A stretch of DNA of 64,000 nucleotides. It comes from an uncultured Prevotella sp. Lineage in GTDB: Bacteria > Bacteroidota > Bacteroidia > Bacteroidales > Bacteroidaceae. The position numbers and the translations under genes are program-made. The stretch's first letter is position 1; every line of letters starts with the position of its first letter. The stretch is from positions 62,001 to 126,000 of the forward strand of contig CAKPYB010000002.1 in assembly GCA_934202525.1 (NCBI GenBank), given 5' to 3'. Positions 26,101 to 34,372 of the stretch are shown one piece after another. Under the pieces are notes generated by a model. That model was not told the origin of the DNA. It searched no databases and worked only from the letters and a program-made list of their open reading frames with translations.

Positions 26101-26232
26101 TACTTTTACAGTGGCACCAATCAGAGGTTCACCTGTACCGTCAACAAGATTACCCTTGACATGGATCTTCTGAGCCTGAGCGTTCAGGCTGCAGAAAGCT
26201 CCTACCAAGCATAAGGCTGCTGTCCGTTTCAT
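23107..26232 (-). CDS. xusA: SusC-type TonB-dependent outer-membrane transporter (first pair)
   Basis: 1041-aa outer-membrane importer for xylan oligosaccharides. The start is taken at ATG 26230-26232 (MKRTAALCLVGAFCSLNAQAQ), not 7 codons upstream, because the signal peptide begins there. A carboxypeptidase-D-like domain (KGNLVDGTGEPLIGATVKVKG, VTDFDGNFNIDVP) is followed by the VVVVGYGQQKK TonB-box region (~90), the plug (PLVLVDGIERPMSSVD; ATAVYGVKGANGVILITTKRG) and a barrel ending VNFGVKFNL. It is first in the six-gene operon xusA-B-C-D-E-xyn10C with short gaps (13-54 nt). It is transcribed from the site C promoter. Confidence 0.94.
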   Translation of the reverse strand: MKRTAALCLVGAFCSLNAQAQKIHVKGNLVDGTGEPLIGATVKVKGNASVGAVTDFDGNFNIDVPSENSTLVFTYVGMKTKEVKIGKKREFKLSLEDDNAIGEVVVVGYGQQKKASVVGAITQTTGKVLERAAGISDIGAALTGNLPGVVTTASSGMPGEEEPQIQIRGASSWNNSAPLVLVDGIERPMSSVDMQSVATISVLKDASATAVYGVKGANGVILITTKRGSEGKAQISVTANAVMKIPSKLPDKYDSYDALVARNKAIEHELNLSPGSFDKMKPMSFIENYRNQTTLEQRERYPNVDWQDVLFKDYTMSYNANVNVSGGTKFVKYFAGVDFVNEGDLYKDFGNGRNYSTGYNYNRVNVRSNLDFNITKSTLFKMNLAGSNGVRKAPWSNMYGTGDWGVSQQWAGAYNISPDAFLPKYSDGSWGYLPGSTNVSNSARLVSLGGTMNLTTTRITTDFVLEQKLDFITKGLSARGMISWDNTFVEINRGVKDMYNNPQSKWIDPDTGAVSYEQPFEKNDHFDYSMGNKWTVEGGEVDNKQTMRSLNYQLQLNWARSFGKHSVSGMGLFGRQENATGYMIPAYREDWVFRATYDWNSRYFFEYNGAYNGSEKFSPDNRFAFFSSGAIGWMISEEPFMKYLREHKILDMMKIRASYGEIGDDNVGDRFLYMSQWAYGGNAQMDVNHGDSPYTWYKETSVGNENVHWEKVKKVNVGVDYGFLGGLLTGSVDFFHDTRSDILVKGSERSVPSYFGQTPPTANLGKVTTSGYELEVRFNKVFANKMRLWANFNMTHAVNKIKVKDDPELLPSYRKAAGHSIGQTYTYLNKGILQNYDDVYGSPKMDSNDSQRLPGDYYIVDFNGDGKIDNVNDWIPYGYTRSPQNTYNATIGYEYKGFSCFAQFYGVTNVTRDVTMVSLSDPMLANVYDQGTWWSDNHNNCDVITPRFNSKPMSTAAYYGTQYLCDGSYIRLKNVEIAYTWNGGWIKKLGLNNLKVYVSGNNLWLWTRMPDDRESNFSSDGGAYGAYPTMKRVNFGVKFNL

Positions 26233-26320
26233 TGTTAACACTTGTTCAATCATGTTCTATTCATTTTTGATTTATGCTTTAAAAATTTAGGCGTGCACTA
26301 AAATTGTTTATTCACGGCGA

Positions 26321-26378
26321 CAAAGGTATGGATTTCTTTCGAAACTTACTTTGCGTGGTGTAACAGAAACTTTATCAT
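26321..26378 (-). promoter_or_regulatory. Promoter and HTCS-type operator C (xusA operon)
   Basis: -7 box TACCTTTG at 26321-26328, 20-nt gap, CTTTGCGTGG at 26349 and CTTTATC at 26370 preceded by TGTAACAGAAA. The distal half overlaps the stop codon of the GH5 gene (26375-26377). The predicted leader of xusA is about 80 nt. Confidence 0.78.
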
Positions 26379-27775
26379 TTCAGAAAAACCTTGCGAGAAC
26401 GTATTTTTCCATTACTTAACAGTTGTTTTATTATATAAACACCTGTAGTTGGCTTTTCAACCTCTTTTCCTTCTATATTATAATATAAGGTGGAAACCAC
26501 GTCTGCCTGGGTTTCTAATTGTTTAATTCCTGTTGTATTTTGTTTCAAATACCATTCTTTATACCAGTTCATACAGGCATAGCCGCAACACTCTTCGAAC
26601 AATCCGTGTTTCTTGGCATTCTGGAAACCTGGCTGCACGATTCCAGTCTTCAGGTACTCATCAATATCGTAATACTCCTGTGGATGAGTAATTGTCATTC
26701 CGATATTGCCAAAGTGGTCGTGAACTGCCTTCCATGCCAATCCCCATTTTGAGGTAGATGCTGTTGCCCAGCTTCCCAGGTTAGGTTGTGTCCACTGTCC
26801 CCACTCGTTGACATGTCCTTTATCCTTCTGTTCTGGATCTTCCGGACTCCAGTCTATCTCTGTTACCATGATAGGCTTTGTTTCTACCATCGGCACCTGA
26901 CTCTTGAAGTTGCGGATGAAAGTATCGTGATCGCAATTCTTATCAGTCATGTTTCCATACCATCCGGAATAAACATGTACTGCATAAGAGAAGTTGTCCT
27001 CGCTGTCGGTAATAGGATACTTGGCGTAATTCTGATACTGGCTCTGATAACCGGCACCCGGTACCCAAACGATTCCTTTGAAACCTTGTTCGCGAATCAC
27101 ATCTACTACCGGCTGGAAGTAATCGTGTAATGCTTTATCCGAATTAGAGCCATCACCCAGATGAACCCTCACCGGCTCGTTGGCAAGTTCAATGGAGATC
27201 AATCCCGAATTCTGCCGAATATACTCATCGGCAGCAAAGGCCTTCCATACCGACTTGAGATAGCGGTTGTACTTATCTCCAACACTAATGTCTTGTGGAC
27301 AGACTCCCGGTGGACGGACGATGACGTAAAGTCCATGTGCTATAGCATCCTTGATGAGAGGAATATAGAGTTTCTGGAGATAGAGGCGATAGCGCGCCAT
27401 GTTGAATGCCGAGATATCTGCCTCGTTTTCTGCTTTCTTTGTCGGATCGTTGGTCCAGCATGGATCCATGTGCAATCGGAACACGGTACAATAAGCACCC
27501 TGCTTCTTGTCGGTGATGGCAGAAAACTGCTTAGAGAAATATTCCAGGCAAGGTTTTATGTCAGACTCCGAATAGTCAGCCTTCCACTGCTGCCATCTCC
27601 ACCCATTGAAGTAGCGGTTCGGCGTATCCATCACACCATGCAAGACAACAGTCTTACCATTGGCATCTACCAGATTCTTCCCCTGCACTCGAAGTGCCGG
27701 CAGATTATCGGCAGCCAGTCCCGCCATTGACAGCATAGCCATAGCGAGTGAAATCAATAATCTCTTTCTGTTCAT
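26375..27775 (-). CDS. Secreted GH5 family glycoside hydrolase, probable xylanase
   Basis: 466-aa enzyme. The start is ATG 27773-27775, where the signal peptide begins (MNRKRLLISLAMAMLSMAGLAA). The GH5 barrel spans about 25-390: VLHGVMDTPNRYFNGW, FRLHMDPCWTND, VIVRPPGVCP, acid/base Glu in SIELANEPVRV (~200) and nucleophile Glu in IMVTEIDWSPED (~307). The C-terminus TTGVYIIKQLLSNGKIRSRK is a Prevotella export tail. GH5 subfamily 21 enzymes are xylanases found in such loci, and I favour that, but the subfamily cannot be fixed by eye. It is transcribed alone from the site E promoter with a ~270-nt leader, or reads through into xusA. Confidence 0.85.
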   Translation of the reverse strand: MNRKRLLISLAMAMLSMAGLAADNLPALRVQGKNLVDANGKTVVLHGVMDTPNRYFNGWRWQQWKADYSESDIKPCLEYFSKQFSAITDKKQGAYCTVFRLHMDPCWTNDPTKKAENEADISAFNMARYRLYLQKLYIPLIKDAIAHGLYVIVRPPGVCPQDISVGDKYNRYLKSVWKAFAADEYIRQNSGLISIELANEPVRVHLGDGSNSDKALHDYFQPVVDVIREQGFKGIVWVPGAGYQSQYQNYAKYPITDSEDNFSYAVHVYSGWYGNMTDKNCDHDTFIRNFKSQVPMVETKPIMVTEIDWSPEDPEQKDKGHVNEWGQWTQPNLGSWATASTSKWGLAWKAVHDHFGNIGMTITHPQEYYDIDEYLKTGIVQPGFQNAKKHGLFEECCGYACMNWYKEWYLKQNTTGIKQLETQADVVSTLYYNIEGKEVEKPTTGVYIIKQLLSNGKIRSRKVFLK

Positions 27776-28055
27776 TGTTATAATTATTTTTAGATTTATC
27801 ATATTTTGTCAGTCTTCTTATCAAATCATGAAGGATTGTCAGGTTCAAGTCTACAGAAAAGGATGCTGGTCTTTTAAAACGGAATGGCGCGTAATCACTA
27901 CGCACCATTCCTGAAAACCAATTAATCATGATTCTATAAAAACCATAATATCAAAATCTTTTAGAAATTCTAAACCTATTTATATAAACCTATTTATAAA
28001 CCTAACTAACCTACATATTCAAAACTACTAAAATCAACATAACTTAAAACTGCTG

Positions 28056-28113
28056 CAAAGATACTCCTAATCTATCATATATACTTTATGATAAGTAACC
28101 AATACTTTTTCTG
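28056..28113 (-). promoter_or_regulatory. Promoter and HTCS-type operator E (GH5)
   Basis: -7 box TATCTTTG at 28056-28063, 20-nt gap, CTTTATGATA at 28084 and CTTTTTC at 28105 preceded by GTAACCAATA. The register is the same as at sites A-C, with a weaker proximal half. Confidence 0.68.
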
Positions 28114-28124
28114 TCGTATCACAT

Positions 28125-28166
28125 GTAACATCGACTTTGCTTTATGTAACATTTTAACATCTTTTC
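28125..28166. promoter_or_regulatory. Extra 21-bp direct repeat, possible HTCS autoregulation site
   Basis: GTAACATCGACTTTGC at 28125 and GTAACATTTTAACATC at 28146 repeat at 21 nt and resemble the regulon half-sites. They lie about 57 nt upstream of the HTCS -7 box and out of register with site E. Confidence 0.4.
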
Positions 28167-28222
28167 GGTATACTACTATAAAAAAACATACATTTTCGTG
28201 CACTGTTCTCCCATTAATTTTG

Positions 28223-28230
28223 TATTTTTG
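28223..28230 (+). promoter_or_regulatory. -7 box for the HTCS gene
   Basis: TATTTTTG fits TAnnTTTG and lies 29 nt upstream of the ATG at 28260. Confidence 0.5.
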
Positions 28231-28259
28231 CAAACGAATATAAAAAAGCCCAAAAGACA

Positions 28260-31200
28260 ATGAAACCAAAAATCATGATGATTTCGATGAAATCAAATCT
28301 CAGAACAATGAGAAACATCGGTCTTTTACTGATGTTTATCTTCTGTCTCACTGCGCAGAACGTGATGGCGCAGCGAGGAAAACTTTTCAATTCAGACAAC
28401 CAACTTTCGAGCAACCTTGCCACTCAGGTGTTCCAGGATTCAAATGGTTTCATTTGGATTGCCACCCGTAATGGCTTGAACATTTATGATGGCTATAACT
28501 TTACGGTCATCAGAAAAACCAAGGAAGACAACAGAGGACTGAGCTGTAATTACATCAACTGTATCACTCAAGATGCCCAGGGGCATATTCTGTTGGGTAC
28601 AAACAACTCTCTCCTTTTATATAATGGAAAGAGTTATGCCAATATTCCATTATTGGACTCTAAGAACCAGCCTGTCAGTACCTATGTAACCCAGGTTTAC
28701 CGTCTGAAAAACAACGATATTGCCGTAGTTACATCGGGATATGGAATTATGCTCAAAAAAGAAGATGCAGAAGTATGCTATGCCATGAAGGGCGAAGTGG
28801 AGAACCTGAAATTCATACATAAGATTCTGGAAGACAAACAGGAAAGACTTTGGATTATCCTGGAGAGCGGCAAACTATACCGTGCCGACAAGAAAAGGAA
28901 ACTGACCAAACAGATTTCTGGAACAGAAACGCTGGAAGCACAAGACATCCAACAAGACAACAAGGGCAACATCTATCTTGCCACCAAGAATGATGGTGTT
29001 TACCTTCTCAAGGCAGGTTCAACCGTCTTCACCAAGATAGCCGGCATAGGCAATCTGCCTATTGAAAGCATCTATGTTAGCCGCGACCAGCGCTTGTTTA
29101 TCGGTTGCGACGGTATGGGTATCTTCGTGTATAATCCTATAACAGGATTCTTGCAAAATAATCCCCTGTTCAGCCGCGAAGTAAATCTTGCCAAGAGCAA
29201 GGTTACCAGTATTATAGAAGATTTTACGGGAAACATCTGGGTGAGTATGCTCCAGAAGGGCGTATTCATGCAGTCGCAGGCTCAATATGATTTCAACTAT
29301 ATGGGCTACCGTTTGGGCAACCGCAACGTGATAGGCGAAAACAGCATCACAAGTCTGTGTGCCAATCAGGGCAACCAGGTCTGGGTGGGCACCGACAAGG
29401 ATGGTCTTTACCTCTTTGACCTAAAAACCGGCAGTATCAACAGCCATTTATTAAGCAACACCACGGTACTGGCACTCTGCAAAGACCAGAAAGGCAGAAC
29501 ATGGGTAGGAACCTATACTGACGGCATCGGATTTATAGATGCGGGGGGGGTCTTTCCATCCATTCAGCCTAGGCATTGGCAACCAGGCGGGCATCTTCGA
29601 TATCCAGGAAGACCCACAGGGCAATGTCTGGTTTGCCACCATGGGCGAAGGACTCTTCCGTCTTTCACCAGATGGAAGCATCAAGCAGTGGAAATCGCAA
29701 TATGGTGCAGGTAACAACCTGAAGAAGAACAGTATTCCTAACGATTACCTCGTGAAACTCAGCATCTCAAAAGATGGTAAGCGGGTTTTCGTTGCCACTT
29801 CTGTAGGTCTGGCTTGCTATGACCAACAAAAGAATAGTTGGACTTCTACTTTCGGTGGCGTCAACTGTCTGAACAAGGGCTGTTTCTCTCATTGCGTCTA
29901 CGCAGACAGCAAGAACCGCGTTTGGTTTGGCACGGAAGACGGAGCCATCTGCTATGATCCGAAGAAGGGATTTGCACATCCGAAAATCTATAACACAGAA
30001 CTTGGACTTTCAGACAACAGCGCAGCCAGCATCATAGAAGATTACAAGGGCAGAATCTGGATAGGAACCTCCTGTGGCTTAAACCAGGTAGATACAGAAA
30101 AAGGAACAATCAACAAGTACTACTCAGACAATGGATTGCAGAGCAATGAGTTCAGCGATGCTGCAGTCTGCACACTTTGGGGAGGAAAAATGCTGGTGAT
30201 GGGCGGAACCGGTGGTATCAACTGGTTTGATACGGACAAGGTGAAACAGCATCCTTGGCAGGCGAAAGTTACCATATCAGGACTTCTTGTGGGTAACAAA
30301 CCTGTATACCAAGATATGGAATCGGGCATCTATACCATCACAGATAAAGGGGTATACAACAGCGACAAGTTCTCCTTGTCACATGAAGACAACACCTTCA
30401 CCATCCAGCTGTCTACTCTTACATATAATAATGTAGAGCAAATCAGCTATGCCTACAGCATCAATGGTGAGGATTGGCGAACCATACAGCCTGGCATAAA
30501 CGAACTGTCATTCTCCCACATGCCAGCCGGCACCTACAAGTTCCGTGTCAAAGCCATCTGCAACGGATACGAAACCCCAGTCAAGGAGTTCTCCATCATC
30601 GTTCACCCAGCCTGGTACGCCAGCATCTGGGCTAAGTTCTGCTATCTGCTTGCATTCCTGTGGCTCTGTCTGCTCTATATCAAACATCGCAAACGCAAGA
30701 TGGAAGACCAGCTCGTATTGCAGCAGCATATCCATGCCGAAGAGATGGGCGAAGCGAAACTGAAGTTCTTCATGAACATCAGCCACGAAATCCGTACCCC
30801 ATTGACCCTTATCCTCACTCCGCTGTTCACGCTGATTAAGGAAGACAAAGACGCCCACCGACAGGGCATCTACGATATGATGCGTAAGAACTCGGAACGA
30901 ATCCTGCACCTGATCAACCAGATGATGGACCTGAGAAAGATTGACAAGGGACAGATGGTGATGCACATGAGCCAAACCGATATGGTTGCCTTCATTGGCG
31001 ATGAATACAAACTCTTCTGCCAGCAGGCGGTGGCAAAGAGCATCCAATTCACCTTTGAACACGAAGACGAGGCTCTTCCAGTATGGATAGACCGCGACAA
31101 CTTTGACAAGGTATTGATGAATGTCCTGTCAAACGCCTTCAAGTTTACTCCTGCAGGTGGCAGAATCCGTATTACCCTCTCCCACTCGCCTCATCATGTC

Positions 31201-32358
31201 CGCATCGCCATCAAGGACAGCGGCAAGGGTATTCAAGAGGATAAGCTCGAAACCATCTTCCAGCGCTTCTATCAGAGTACCACCTCTTCCAACGACCGGA
31301 ATGTAGGTACAGGAATCGGTCTCGACCTGACCCGCTCGCTCGTGGAACTGCACTATGGAACCATTACAGCCGCCAACAACAGGACACTTGATGAAGCCGA
31401 CTGGACGGAAGGAAGCCAGTTCCTCATCACGCTGCCTTTGGGTAATGAGCATCTGAAACCGGAAGAAATGACAGATGCACCGGAGCCACAGGCAGCTGAA
31501 GAAATTAAGGAACTGGAAGAAAACATAGAGGAAAAAAACGAAGAGAATGCAGCCAATGGAACCGAAGAAGATTTCATGAGCAAGGTAAAGAGCACCATCG
31601 CTGTGGTAGAAGACGATGAGGCTATACGTGATTTCCTGAAGACCCAACTTCAGGAAACCTACAATATCCTTACCTTCTGCAACGGAAAGGAGGCGCTGCC
31701 GGAGATTATCAAGCAGAAGCCAGACCTCGTTATCTCAGACATCATGATGCCTGAGATGGACGGCAATACGCTCTGCACCAAGATTAAGAACAATGTGAAC
31801 ACCAACCACATTCCGGTGATTCTGCTTACAGCGATGAGCAGAGAGGAAGACCAGCTGACCGGTTTGCAGTCGGGTGCCGATGCCTATGTGGTGAAGCCGT
31901 TCAATATAGACATTCTGCGCCGCACCATCATCAACCTGCTCAACGTGCGCCGTACTTTGAAAAACAAGTTTACGGGCAGCGAGAGCCAGAGCGACAAGCA
32001 GCTAGCGATAGAAAAAGACCTGTCGCCAAAAGACCAGCTGATGGAACAGGTGATGAAGGTAATCAATGATAACATGGATAATGAGGACCTGAGTGTGGAT
32101 ATGATTGCCCGCGAAGTAGGACTGAGCCGTGTGCATCTGCACCGCCGAATGAAGGAACTGACCAACCAGACACCACATGCCTTCATCCGCAATACCCGTC
32201 TGCAGTATGCCGAAAAGTTGCTGAGCCACTCTAACAAGACGATATCAGACATCATGTTTACCTGCGGTTTCTCCAACCCAGCCAGCTTCAGCACCATGTT
32301 CAAGAACCTTTATGGCTCTTCGCCTCGCGATTATATGCAGGCACACCGGAAACTCTAG
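28260..32358 (+). CDS. Hybrid two-component system regulator (HTCS), interrupted by a one-base frameshift
   Basis: One-protein sensor kinase/response regulator expected to sense xylo-oligosaccharides in the periplasm and activate the xylan genes. As written, the gene is two overlapping frames (28260-29714 and 29539-32358) that join at eight Gs (29543-29550). Seven Gs would give one 1365-aa protein, the normal HTCS size. Domains: signal peptide to ~38; two beta-propellers of Reg_prop repeats; Y_Y_Y domain ~690-775; membrane helix near 785; HisKA with SHEIRTPL (~840); HATPase (NVLSNAFKF, GTGIGL); receiver with phospho-Asp in VISDIMMPEMDG (~1157) and VVKPF; AraC DNA-binding domain ~1267-1365. 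Either a sequencing slip, a real lesion or a phase-variable switch. Met17 is an alternative start. Confidence 0.9.
29543..29550 (+). repeat. G8 homopolymer at the HTCS frameshift
   Basis: Eight consecutive G within the propeller-coding part. With 8 G the upstream frame reads DAGGVFPS and stops at 29714. With 7 G it reads DAGGSFHPF and continues to 32358. The fit of the two protein halves on either side is exact. Confidence 0.9.
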
Positions 32359-32394
32359 CCTTTTCACAACCGAAAAGGCAAGATGTTTCCTGAA

Positions 32395-32492
32395 ATAAAG
32401 TATTTGTTACAAATAGAGATGTTTATGATACGCCTCGCAAAGTGTTGGTAACATTCTGTGGGGGTATATTTAAAAGGAAAGCGGTAACTTTG
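32395..32492 (+). promoter_or_regulatory. Promoter and multi-copy HTCS-type operator D (GH43)
   Basis: -7 box TAACTTTG at 32485-32492. On the opposite strand CTTTGCGAGG begins at 32442 (preceded by GTTACCAACA). A CTTTAT half-site, preceded by TGTAACAAATA, begins at 32400, 42 nt (two 21-nt steps) away. The step between them (32421, CATCTC) and the promoter-proximal step (32463) are weak. The gap to the -7 box is 21 nt, one more than at sites A-C and E. Confidence 0.65.
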
Positions 32493-32565
32493 CAGCAGAA
32501 TTCTGAATACATGTTTCAGCCATGAGTTCAGATACTCATTCTGTAATTTTAAACCCAATAATAAA

Positions 32566-34236
32566 ATGAAGAAAATTGCAATCTTATCGCTTTCCCTGAC
32601 GCTTGCAGCCGCTGCACAGGCGCAGACAGCTGAGTTTGACTATTTCAAGTATGCGGGAAATGACGCTCGCTTCAATGTTGAAATCGACAAGACTCACCAG
32701 TATTACAACCCGGTGCTGGCTGGTTTCTATCCAGACCCATCACTCTGTCGCGTAGGCGACACCTACTATCTGGTAAACTCTTCGTTTACCTTCTTCCCAG
32801 GTGTACCTCTCTCAACCAGTAAAGATCTGGTCAACTGGCAGCCTGCCGGTCATGTTCTCGACCGCACATCACAGGTTCCATTGAAGGGCCAGCGCGTATC
32901 AGGCGGTATCTTCGCACCAGCCATCAGCTATAACAAGAAGAACAAGACCTTCTATATGATTACCACCAATGTGGGAGCCGGCAACTTCTTTGTGAAATCA
33001 AAAGATCCTTCCAAGGGCTGGAGCGAGCCAATTTATCTGAGAAAGATTGACGGCATCGATCCTAGCTTCTTCTTCGATGACAACGGCAAGGGCTACATCG
33101 TTCACAACGGTCCGGTAGTTGGCGGTGCCGATTACGAGGGTCAGCGCTCTATCCGCTGTTTCGAATTCGACGTGAAGGGCGACAGCATCAAGGGCGATTT
33201 CAAGGAGATTCTGCGTGGCGGAACCCATGTAGAGGCGCGTCCTATCTGGATTGAGGGTCCTCACCTCTTCAAGAAGGGCAAGTTCTATTATCTGATGTGT
33301 GCAGAAGGTGGTACAGGCGGATGGCACAGCGAGGTTATCCTGCGTGCCAAGAATCCGATGGGACCATGGGAGGAATGCCCTAACAACCCTATTCTTACCC
33401 AGCGTACCGGTCTCGACCCTAACCGCAAGGACCCAGTATCAAGTGCCGGTCATGCCGATATCGTAGAAGATGGCAAGGGTAACTGGTGGGCTGTATTCCT
33501 GGCTTGCCGTCCTTATGAAGAGGATATGTACAACACAGGTCGCGATACTTATCTCCTGCCTGTAACCTGGAAGAATGGATGGCCAGAGATTCTTGCCAAG
33601 AACACTCCTATCTCTACCGTTGGAGAGAAGGCTGGTTTGAAGCCTGCAAAGAAGAATGAGTTCTCAGGCAACTTCTCTTATGTGGATAATTTCGAAGTTG
33701 ATAACAATAAGGCGGGTCTGAAGGAGTTGAATCCTCGCTGGATGTTCCTCCGCGACTTTACAGATTGCTACAAGGTAGAGAATGGCAAATTGAAGATGAA
33801 CCTCCTGCCAGGCAATATCTACAAGCGTGAGCCGATGTCAGCTATCTGGGCTCGTCAGCAGCACGGTACATTCACAGCTGAGACAGAAATCAACTTTACT
33901 CCTCGCAACGACAAGGATATCGCAGGTTTGGCACTTCTCCAGAAGGAAGACCACAACTTCGTATTGGGTAAGACCATGAAGAAGGGCAAGCTGATGATTA
34001 CCCTGACCCGTGCCGAGAAGAACAATGTTACTATCGCCTCTGCTCCTATCAAGGGAGGTAAGCTGAAGCTGAAGGTAGAAGGTCATGACAGATATTATGA
34101 TTTCTATTATGCTGAGGAAGGTGGCAACTGGCAGCTTCTTGCCAAGGGTGTAGATGCCTCTAACCTGAGCACCCAGAAGAGCGGTGGCTTCCTCGGTGCC
34201 TGCATCGGTCTCTATGCTTCTTCCAACAAGGAATAA
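32566..34236 (+). CDS. Secreted GH43 beta-xylosidase/alpha-L-arabinofuranosidase
   Basis: 556-aa exo-acting enzyme predicted to release xylose or arabinose from xylo-oligosaccharides, probably in the periplasm. Signal peptide MKKIAILSLSLTLAAAAQAQ. Five-bladed propeller at ~45-340: catalytic base Asp in AGFYPDPSLCRVGDTYYL (~57), pKa-modulating Asp in GIDPSFFFDDNG (~166), and acid Glu in WIEGPHLFKKGKFYYLM (~228). A C-terminal beta-sandwich (~370-556, GH43 C2-like: WMFLRDFTDCYKVENGKLKM, RQQHGTFTAETEINF, GLALLQKEDHNF) is typical of beta-xylosidases. It is transcribed convergently with the GH31 gene and controlled by operator D. The exact activity cannot be read from the sequence. Confidence 0.9.
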   Translation: MKKIAILSLSLTLAAAAQAQTAEFDYFKYAGNDARFNVEIDKTHQYYNPVLAGFYPDPSLCRVGDTYYLVNSSFTFFPGVPLSTSKDLVNWQPAGHVLDRTSQVPLKGQRVSGGIFAPAISYNKKNKTFYMITTNVGAGNFFVKSKDPSKGWSEPIYLRKIDGIDPSFFFDDNGKGYIVHNGPVVGGADYEGQRSIRCFEFDVKGDSIKGDFKEILRGGTHVEARPIWIEGPHLFKKGKFYYLMCAEGGTGGWHSEVILRAKNPMGPWEECPNNPILTQRTGLDPNRKDPVSSAGHADIVEDGKGNWWAVFLACRPYEEDMYNTGRDTYLLPVTWKNGWPEILAKNTPISTVGEKAGLKPAKKNEFSGNFSYVDNFEVDNNKAGLKELNPRWMFLRDFTDCYKVENGKLKMNLLPGNIYKREPMSAIWARQQHGTFTAETEINFTPRNDKDIAGLALLQKEDHNFVLGKTMKKGKLMITLTRAEKNNVTIASAPIKGGKLKLKVEGHDRYYDFYYAEEGGNWQLLAKGVDASNLSTQKSGGFLGACIGLYASSNKE

Positions 34237-34281
34237 GAATTTGAGAAAAGATTAACGTTTTAGGAATAGATAATTAAAGAA

Positions 34282-34326
34282 AAGGTTGATACCTCGCGTT
34301 TTGCCTGGTATCAACCTTCTTCTTTA
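34282..34326. terminator. Bidirectional terminator hairpin between GH43 and GH31
   Basis: AAGGTTGATACC (34282-34293) pairs perfectly with GGTATCAACCTT (34307-34318), followed by CTTCTTT. The loop contains TCGCGTTTTGCC, the same 12 nt found in the hairpin at 38704-38744. The genes on both sides converge here. Confidence 0.8.
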
Positions 34327-34372
34327 GTGTTATATCTCAAAGAAATGATTTGATTTAATAAAACCGTTTATC

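Larger units (their letters stand above)
27776..28259. other. Divergent intergenic region GH5/HTCS
   Basis: 484 nt holding the GH5 promoter with operator E, a second GTAAC direct repeat (28125-28166) and the HTCS promoter. The 28000-28200 part is very A/T-rich. No convincing gene. Confidence 0.65.

Noticed and set aside
28260..29714. HTCS read as two separate genes (propeller protein and kinase protein)
   Set aside because: The two frames meet at a G8 tract and deletion of one G gives one normal-length HTCS; the downstream ATG at 29539 has no ribosome site and lies in mid-propeller.
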